This document shows, piece by piece, positions 6,108-10,852 of a stretch of DNA of 10,852 nucleotides (position 1 is its first letter; each line of letters opens with the position of its first letter). Under the pieces are notes generated by a model. It was not told where the DNA came from, searched no databases, and saw only the letters and a list, made by a program, of their open reading frames with translations. This DNA comes from DASZCR01 sp035942915. GTDB lineage: Bacteria > Acidobacteriota > Blastocatellia > Pyrinomonadales > Pyrinomonadaceae. The stretch is taken from assembly GCA_035942915.1 (NCBI GenBank), contig DASZCR010000124.1, positions 1 through 10,852 on the forward strand, in the 5' to 3' direction. A program made the translations under genes and the position numbers.

Positions 6108-8087
6108 ATGTGTGGAATTAACGGAATCGCATTCTCACTGAAGTCCGGGCGCACGGCCGACGCGCGTCTGGTCGAGCGCATGCGCGACACGCTCACGCAT
6201 CGCGGGCCGGACGACGCAGGGCTCTTCGTCGAGGGCGGCATCGGCCTCGGACACCGCCGTCTCTCCATCGTCGATGTTGCCGCCGGGCATCAGCCGATGA
6301 CGAACGAGGACGGCACGCTGCGCGTCATCTTCAACGGAGAGATTTACAACCACGCGGACTTCCGCGACGAACTCGAAGCACGCGGCCACGTCTACCAGAC
6401 GCACTGCGACACGGAGACGATACTGCATCTCTACGAGGAGCACGGCGGGGCTTGCGTCGAACACTTGCGCGGCATGTTCGCCTTCGCCATCTGGGACGCG
6501 CGCCGCCGCGAGTTGTTCATCGCGCGCGACCGTCTCGGCGTCAAGCCGCTCTACTACGTCCACACGGACGACGGCTCGCTCTATTTCGCCTCCGAGATTA
6601 AGGCGCTGCTGGAAGCACGCGCCGTGCGCGCCGAACTGAACTCAGAGGCGCTGCCCGATTACCTCGCCAACCACGCCACCTCCGAAGACGAGACGCTCTT
6701 TCGCGGCGTCCGCCGATTGATGCCCGGCCACACGCTCAAGTGGAGCGAAGACGGCCGCATCGTGATAAAGAAATACTGGGACGTGCGTTTCGCGGATGGC
6801 GAGACTTCAGACGAGGAAACTGACAACGGCCGACGCCGGAGCGACGACGAATACATCGAGGAGTGGCGCGAGTTGTTCCGCACCTCCGTCCGCCTGCGGC
6901 TGATGGCCGACGTGCCGCTTGGCATGTTCCTCTCCGGCGGCATCGATTCTTCGGCCATCGCTGCCATGATGAGCGGGATGGTTGATGAGCCGGTCAAGAC
7001 CTTCTCCGTCGCCTTCCACGAGCGCGGGGCAAACGAACTTGAGTATGCGCGCCTCGTCGCGCACGCCTACCGGACAGACCATCACGAGGTCTTGGTCACG
7101 CCCGAACAGTTCTTCGACGCGCTGCCGATGCTCGTCTGGCATGAAGACGAGCCGATTGCACATCCTTCGAGCGTCGCGCTCTACTACGTCTCGCGTCTGG
7201 CCGCGCGCCACGTCAAAGTGGTGCTCACGGGCGAGGGCAGCGACGAGATGCTGGCCGGTTACGAACGCTATCGCAAGACGCTCTTTAACCTCGCGCTCGG
7301 CGCGCGTTACCGCACGCTGACGCCCGCGCCCTTGCGTCACGGCGTCCGCGCGCTCGTCCGTGCTCTGCCTGCGTCGAGGCTGCGCCAGAAACTCGGACGC
7401 ACGTTCCTTAATGTCGCGCCCGACATCGAGAGCATCTACTTCGACAACTTCGCCGTCTTCCCGCGCGCCATGCAGGAGCAACTTCTGACGCGCGAGGCGC
7501 GCGCGCGCGTCGTCCGCTTAGACCCTTACGCGGGCGTCAGCCGGCATCTCGCGCGCACCGACGCCGAGAGCCTGCTCGAACGTCTCCTCTACGCCGATAC
7601 GAAGACCTATCTGCACGAACTGTTGATGAAGCAAGACCAGATGAGCATGGCCGCTTCGATAGAGAGCCGCGTGCCGTTTCTCGACCACAAGCTCGTGGAA
7701 TACACGGCGCGTCTGCCCGAACGTCTGAAGCTGCGGCGCGGGTGGACGACGAAATACATCCTCCGCCGGAGCATGCAGGGCGTGCTGCCCGAAGCCATTC
7801 TCAAACGTCCGAAGATGGGCTTCCCCGTCCCCGTCGGCGAGTGGTTCAGGGGCAGATTCGGCGGCGTCGTCGATGAATACGTCTTGAGCGAGCGCGTGAT
7901 GGCGCGCGGGCTCTTCGAGCCGGATTTCCTGCGCGCGCTCGTCGCGCGTCATCGCGCGGGCACGGAAGACCACGCCGAGCGGCTCTGGTCGCTCGTCAAC
8001 TTCGAGATGTGGCTGCGTCGTTTCATCGACGGCGAAGCGACGGTGGCGCACGAAGAGGCGACGGCCGAAGTCGCCGCCATCTCATGA
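6108..8087 (+). CDS. asnB: Asparagine synthase (glutamine-hydrolysing) family amidotransferase, full length
   Basis: This 659-residue protein has both domains of the AsnB family. The N-terminal class II glutaminase begins MCGINGIAF, with Cys2 exposed as the nucleophile after Met removal. It also has LGHRRLSIVD (about 48-56), NGEIYNH (76-82) and CDTET with Asp101. The synthetase domain has the PP-loop SGGIDSS (276-282), LTGEGSDE (373-380), the MKQDQMSMAASIESRVPFLD stretch and RPKMGFPVPVGEW. It hydrolyses glutamine and channels ammonia to an AMP-activated carboxylate. An acidic insert (about residues 230-248) sits between the domains. The start is fixed by the Cys2 requirement even though no good ribosome site is visible. 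It is only a diverged paralogue of the gene at the left edge, not a recent duplicate. The neighbouring AlgD-like dehydrogenase and glycosyltransferases make a sugar-uronate amidotransferase role plausible, but free asparagine synthesis cannot be excluded. The symbol denotes the family only. Confidence 0.94.
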   Translation: MCGINGIAFSLKSGRTADARLVERMRDTLTHRGPDDAGLFVEGGIGLGHRRLSIVDVAAGHQPMTNEDGTLRVIFNGEIYNHADFRDELEARGHVYQTHCDTETILHLYEEHGGACVEHLRGMFAFAIWDARRRELFIARDRLGVKPLYYVHTDDGSLYFASEIKALLEARAVRAELNSEALPDYLANHATSEDETLFRGVRRLMPGHTLKWSEDGRIVIKKYWDVRFADGETSDEETDNGRRRSDDEYIEEWRELFRTSVRLRLMADVPLGMFLSGGIDSSAIAAMMSGMVDEPVKTFSVAFHERGANELEYARLVAHAYRTDHHEVLVTPEQFFDALPMLVWHEDEPIAHPSSVALYYVSRLAARHVKVVLTGEGSDEMLAGYERYRKTLFNLALGARYRTLTPAPLRHGVRALVRALPASRLRQKLGRTFLNVAPDIESIYFDNFAVFPRAMQEQLLTREARARVVRLDPYAGVSRHLARTDAESLLERLLYADTKTYLHELLMKQDQMSMAASIESRVPFLDHKLVEYTARLPERLKLRRGWTTKYILRRSMQGVLPEAILKRPKMGFPVPVGEWFRGRFGGVVDEYVLSERVMARGLFEPDFLRALVARHRAGTEDHAERLWSLVNFEMWLRRFIDGEATVAHEEATAEVAAIS

Positions 8088-8136
8088 GAACGCCGACGGG
8101 GCGCTCGACTATTTCCTTCGATTGAACTGAACACAA

Positions 8137-9399
8137 GTGCGTATCCTCTGGCTCAAAACCGAACTGCTTCATCCGGTCGATAAGGGCGGCAAAATCCGCA
8201 CCTATCACATGCTCAAGGAACTCAAACGCGACCATCGCATCACCTACCTGACGCTCGACGACGGGCAGGCAGCGGAGGACGCGGCCGTGCGCGCTGAGGA
8301 ATACTGCGACGAGTTGGTGCGTATTCCGCATCGCACGCGCGCGAAGTTTTCGGCCGGGTTCTACGTCGAACTGGCCGCCAATCTCTTCTCGCCGCTGCCT
8401 TACTTCATGAAGAAGTACGAGTCGGCGCAGATGCGGCGCGAGGTCGAACGGCGCACGAACTCCGGCGAGTTCGACGTGCTCGTCTGCGACTTCCTCGTCC
8501 CTTACATCAACATGCCCGCGCGCGTCTCGGACGCGGCGACCGTGCTCTTCCAGCACAACGTCGAGGCGATGATTTGGCGGCGTCATTACGAAGTGCAGCG
8601 CCATCCCTTGAAGAAAGCTTACCTCTACGGCCAATGGGTCAAGACGCGTCGCTACGAGCGCCATGCGTGCAGGCGCTTCGACCGCGTCGTTGCCGTCTCG
8701 CGCGAAGACGGCGAGACGATGGAGCGCGAGTACGGTCTTCGGGAAGTGCCGGACGTGCCGACCGGCGTTGACACGGAGTTTTTCCGCCCGCGCGGGCAGG
8801 TCGCACGCGACGCGCACAACCTCGTCTTCACAGGCTCGATGGACTGGCTGCCGAACGAGGACGCCATCCGCTTCTTCACTTCGGAAGTGATGCCGCTCGT
8901 CAAGCGCGAAGTGCCCGACGTGACACTCACGGTCGTCGGCCGCAACCCTTACCCCGGCCTCGTCGAACTGAGCCGACGCGACCCTTCCGTGACGGTCACC
9001 GGACGCGTCGAGGACGTGCGCCCGTACATGGAACGCGCGGCCGCTTACGTCGTGCCGATACGCGTCGGCGGCGGCACGCGTCTGAAGATTTACGAGGCGA
9101 TGGCGATGGAGAAGCCCGTCGTCTCGACGACCGTCGGGGCTGAAGGACTGCCGCTCGCGGACGGCGAGGAGTTGTTGCTGGCAGACACGCCGGCAGCGTT
9201 TGCCGCGTCGGTCGTGCGCGTGCTCCGCGACGCCGAACTGGCGCGCCGTCTGGGTGCCAGCGCGGCCGCTAAGGTGCGCGAGCGTTTCGGTTGGGCGCGC
9301 GTCGCCGCCGCCTTCGCAGAGGAGTGCGAACGCGCCATCGAACATCGCCGCGCCGCCGCGCAAGACGCCGAACGAGCGAGACTCTTAACCTCCTCTTAG
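8137..9399 (+). CDS. Glycosyltransferase, GT4-like (GT-B fold)
   Basis: This 420-residue protein is a GT-B enzyme of the kind found in EPS loci. The N-terminus MRILWLKTELLHPVDKGGKI gives the first strand and a Gly-rich loop, followed by RTYHMLKEL. Mid-protein, FQHNVEAMIWRR (Gln139-Glu143 region) is typical of this subgroup. The C-terminal domain has FTGSMDWLPNEDAI (about 231-244), TVTGRVEDVRPYM, and VGGGTRLKIYEAMAMEKPVV with Glu320. The first Glu of the GT4 EX7E motif is Gly312 here, as in the GGGTRLK-type subgroup, so this is probably a normal variant and not a defect. The overall look is close to the sugar transferase family of exosortase-associated loci (TIGR03087-like), which a profile search could confirm. 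The start is GTG 8137, chosen by the N-terminal strand; the upstream ribosome site is weak. It follows the amidotransferase by 49 bp. It is unlike the glycosyltransferase at 974, so the two probably add different residues. Confidence 0.91.
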   Translation: MRILWLKTELLHPVDKGGKIRTYHMLKELKRDHRITYLTLDDGQAAEDAAVRAEEYCDELVRIPHRTRAKFSAGFYVELAANLFSPLPYFMKKYESAQMRREVERRTNSGEFDVLVCDFLVPYINMPARVSDAATVLFQHNVEAMIWRRHYEVQRHPLKKAYLYGQWVKTRRYERHACRRFDRVVAVSREDGETMEREYGLREVPDVPTGVDTEFFRPRGQVARDAHNLVFTGSMDWLPNEDAIRFFTSEVMPLVKREVPDVTLTVVGRNPYPGLVELSRRDPSVTVTGRVEDVRPYMERAAAYVVPIRVGGGTRLKIYEAMAMEKPVVSTTVGAEGLPLADGEELLLADTPAAFAASVVRVLRDAELARRLGASAAAKVRERFGWARVAAAFAEECERAIEHRRAAAQDAERARLLTSS

Positions 9400-9458
9400 C
9401 GTCTCCCGCATCTTTTGCGTGGAAGGCGCTCAGAGAAAAACGAACATCCACGAATCGC

Positions 9459-9462
9459 AGGA
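9459..9462 (+). promoter_or_regulatory. Ribosome binding site deciding the start of the dehydrogenase gene
   Basis: AGGA lies seven bases before ATG 9470. This supports ATG 9470 over the in-frame GTG at 9419, whose extra 17 residues are not part of the nucleotide-binding fold. The 70-bp leader (9400-9469) is noticeably richer in A than the surrounding coding DNA. Confidence 0.6.
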
Positions 9463-9469
9463 ACACAAA

Positions 9470-10783
9470 ATGAAACTGAGCATTTTCGGTCTGGGCTACG
9501 TCGGCTGCGTCTCGGCGGCCTGTTTCGCCAAAGAGGGGCACGAGGTCGTCGGCGTCGATGTGAGCGAGACGAAGGTCGAGATAGTGAACGCGGGCAAAAG
9601 CCCGATTGTCGAGCAGGGCATCGGCGAACTTATCGGCGAGATGGTCGCGGCGGGTCGGCTGCGCGCGACGACGAGCGCGGCCGAAGGCGTCCGCGATTCG
9701 GATGTCTCGCTCGTCTGCGTCGGCACGCCGAGCCACGCCAACGGAAGTTTAGACCTCACGTACGTCAAGCGCGTCTGTCAGGAGATAGGCCGCGCGCTCG
9801 AAGAGAAGCGCACGCGTCATACGGTCGTCATCCGCAGCACGATGCTTCCCGGCACCATCGAATCGACCGTTATTCCGACACTCGAAGTCTATTCGGGCAA
9901 GAAGGCCGGACGCGACTTCGGCGTCTGCATCAATCCGGAGTTCCTCCGCGAGGGCACTTCGCTCAAAGACTTCTACGCGCCGCCCTTCACGCTCATCGGC
10001 GCGGACGAAGAGGAAGTGGCGATGGCCGTCCGACGCCTCTACTCAGGCATCGACGCGCCGCTCTACGTCGTCGGCATCAAGGCAGCCGAGATGGTCAAGT
10101 ATTCGTGCAACTGCTTCCACGCCTTGAAGGTCTCTTTCGCCAATGAAATCGGAAACGTCTGCAAGGCGCTCGGCATCGACAGCCATCAGGTGATGGAAGT
10201 CTTCTGTCAGGACACGAAACTGAATCTCTCGCCCTACTACCTCAAGCCCGGCTTCGCTTTCGGCGGCTCGTGTCTGCCGAAAGACCTGCGCGCGATTAAC
10301 TACAAGGCGAAGGAGTTGGACGTGGAAGTGCCGCTCCTGGCCTCCATCCTGCCGAGCAATCGGATGCAGGTCGAGCGCGCCGTCGAGATGGTCTTGCGGA
10401 CGGGCAGCAAGCGCGTCGGTATCCTCGGCTTCAGCTTCAAGGCCGGAACGGACGACCTGCGCGAATCGCCGATGGTCGCACTCATCGAGACGCTGCTCGG
10501 CAAGGGGCTGCAACTCTCCATCTACGACCGCGACGTGTCGCTGGCGCGCCTCTTCGGAGCCAACAAGGAATACATCGAACGCGAGATTCCGCACATCTCG
10601 CAACTGATGCGCGCGAGCATCGACGAGGTGGTCGAAGCATCGGACGTGCTCGTCGTCGGCAACAAGGCGGAGGAGTTTCGTGAGGTCGGCGCGAAGTTGA
10701 GAGACGGGCAGACGCTCATCGACCTCGTACGCATCTTCGACAAACGCGTGAGCGACGAGAGCTATCAGGGCATCTGTTGGTAG
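9470..10783 (+). CDS. algD: GDP-mannose 6-dehydrogenase (AlgD type)
   Basis: This 437-residue enzyme belongs to the UDP-glucose/GDP-mannose dehydrogenase family. It oxidises the C6 hydroxyl of a nucleotide sugar twice with NAD+ to give the uronic acid. The N-terminal Rossmann loop is FGLGYVG (G7, G9, G12). SDVSLVCVGTPSHANGSLDL, STMLPGT and NPEFLREGT follow. Lys210 and Asn214 lie in EMVKYSCNCFHALK, and the catalytic Cys268 is in GFAFGGSCLPKDLRA. SFKAGTDDLRESPMVALIE marks the C-terminal domain. Several features recall Pseudomonas AlgD, not UDP-glucose dehydrogenase: the CQDTKLNLS segment, the Leu after the catalytic Cys, GANKEYIE, the C-terminal GICW, near-identical length, and Lys210, Asn214 and Cys268 at the AlgD numbering (from memory of that protein). 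The product should be GDP-mannuronic acid, the precursor of alginate-like polymers. The substrate call is an inference from family resemblance. The next gene starts about 18 bp downstream. Confidence 0.93.
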   Translation: MKLSIFGLGYVGCVSAACFAKEGHEVVGVDVSETKVEIVNAGKSPIVEQGIGELIGEMVAAGRLRATTSAAEGVRDSDVSLVCVGTPSHANGSLDLTYVKRVCQEIGRALEEKRTRHTVVIRSTMLPGTIESTVIPTLEVYSGKKAGRDFGVCINPEFLREGTSLKDFYAPPFTLIGADEEEVAMAVRRLYSGIDAPLYVVGIKAAEMVKYSCNCFHALKVSFANEIGNVCKALGIDSHQVMEVFCQDTKLNLSPYYLKPGFAFGGSCLPKDLRAINYKAKELDVEVPLLASILPSNRMQVERAVEMVLRTGSKRVGILGFSFKAGTDDLRESPMVALIETLLGKGLQLSIYDRDVSLARLFGANKEYIEREIPHISQLMRASIDEVVEASDVLVVGNKAEEFREVGAKLRDGQTLIDLVRIFDKRVSDESYQGICW

Positions 10784-10801
10784 ACGCGGAAGGATGGAGA
10801 C

Positions 10802-10852
10802 TTGGCGAGCGGCGACAAGAGAGACCGACGGCGCACGCGCATCCTGCTCAAG
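10802..10852 (+). CDS. Start of a further gene, truncated by window edge (probable TTG start)
   Basis: After the dehydrogenase stop, the same frame stays open to the end of the window. From TTG 10802 it reads MASGDKRDRRRTRILLK. AGGA (10791-10794) lies seven bases before the TTG, and no ATG or GTG precedes it in this frame. Fifteen of the 17 codons end in G or C, as in the neighbouring genes, whereas the alternative frame from ATG 10794 has weaker third-position bias. The TRILLK ending would suit the first beta-strand of a Rossmann-type protein such as another glycosyltransferase, but 17 residues are too few to assign a function. Confidence 0.5.
   Translation, partial: MASGDKRDRRRTRILLK

Noticed and set aside
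8023..9363. 446-codon open frame on the - strand opposite the second glycosyltransferase
   Set aside because: It is antisense to a well-supported gene and has no recognisable motifs; it looks like another GC-bias shadow.
9419..9469. GTG 9419 as the dehydrogenase start
   Set aside because: The added residues precede the conserved MKLSIFGLGYVG start of the Rossmann fold. ATG 9470 has AGGA seven bases upstream and gives the family's usual length.
1..10852. CRISPR arrays, tRNA or rRNA genes, insertion sequences, phage genes
   Set aside because: I looked for repeat-spacer periodicity, transposase motifs, terminal inverted repeats and RNA gene signatures by eye and saw none; coding genes fill almost the whole window.

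Overview
The window is GC-rich DNA (visibly around two thirds G+C, with strong G/C preference at third codon positions), packed on the + strand with eight substantial genes plus the first codons of a ninth. It is part of one surface-polysaccharide or exopolysaccharide biosynthesis locus in a bacterium. Protein style (Arg- and Ala-rich) and gene content fit a soil-type Gram-negative such as an Acidobacteriota (Blastocatellia-like) or another high-GC lineage. That taxonomic placement is a low-confidence inference; no rRNA or other marker is present.

Layout, all +: (1) the 3' end of an asparagine-synthase-type glutamine amidotransferase, cut by the left edge; (2) a GT4-type glycosyltransferase; (3) a 162-residue protein of unknown family with a C-terminal membrane segment; (4) a class I SAM-dependent methyltransferase whose ATG overlaps the previous stop (ATGA); (5) a large heparinase II/III-family (polysaccharide-lyase-like) protein; (6) a full-length second asparagine-synthase-type amidotransferase; (7) a second, distinct GT4-like glycosyltransferase; (8) a GDP-mannose 6-dehydrogenase of the AlgD type; (9) a probable TTG-initiated gene running off the right edge. 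All intergenic gaps are shorter than about 75 bp. I see no clear promoter or intrinsic terminator, so the genes probably form one operon. The only notable non-coding structure is a pair of stem-loops around the 60-bp gap between genes 5 and 6.

Working model (inference): the dehydrogenase makes GDP-mannuronic acid, the two glycosyltransferases build a repeat unit, and the methyltransferase and one or both amidotransferases decorate sugars, for instance by amidating uronic acid carboxylates as proposed for WbpS-like proteins. The heparinase-like protein trims or edits uronate-containing chains. The mix of AsnB-type amidotransferases, GT4 enzymes and a heparinase-like protein resembles exosortase-associated EPS loci, but no exosortase, polymerase, flippase or Wza/Wzc homologue lies in this window. 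The least explained element is the small membrane-anchored protein between the first glycosyltransferase and the methyltransferase.
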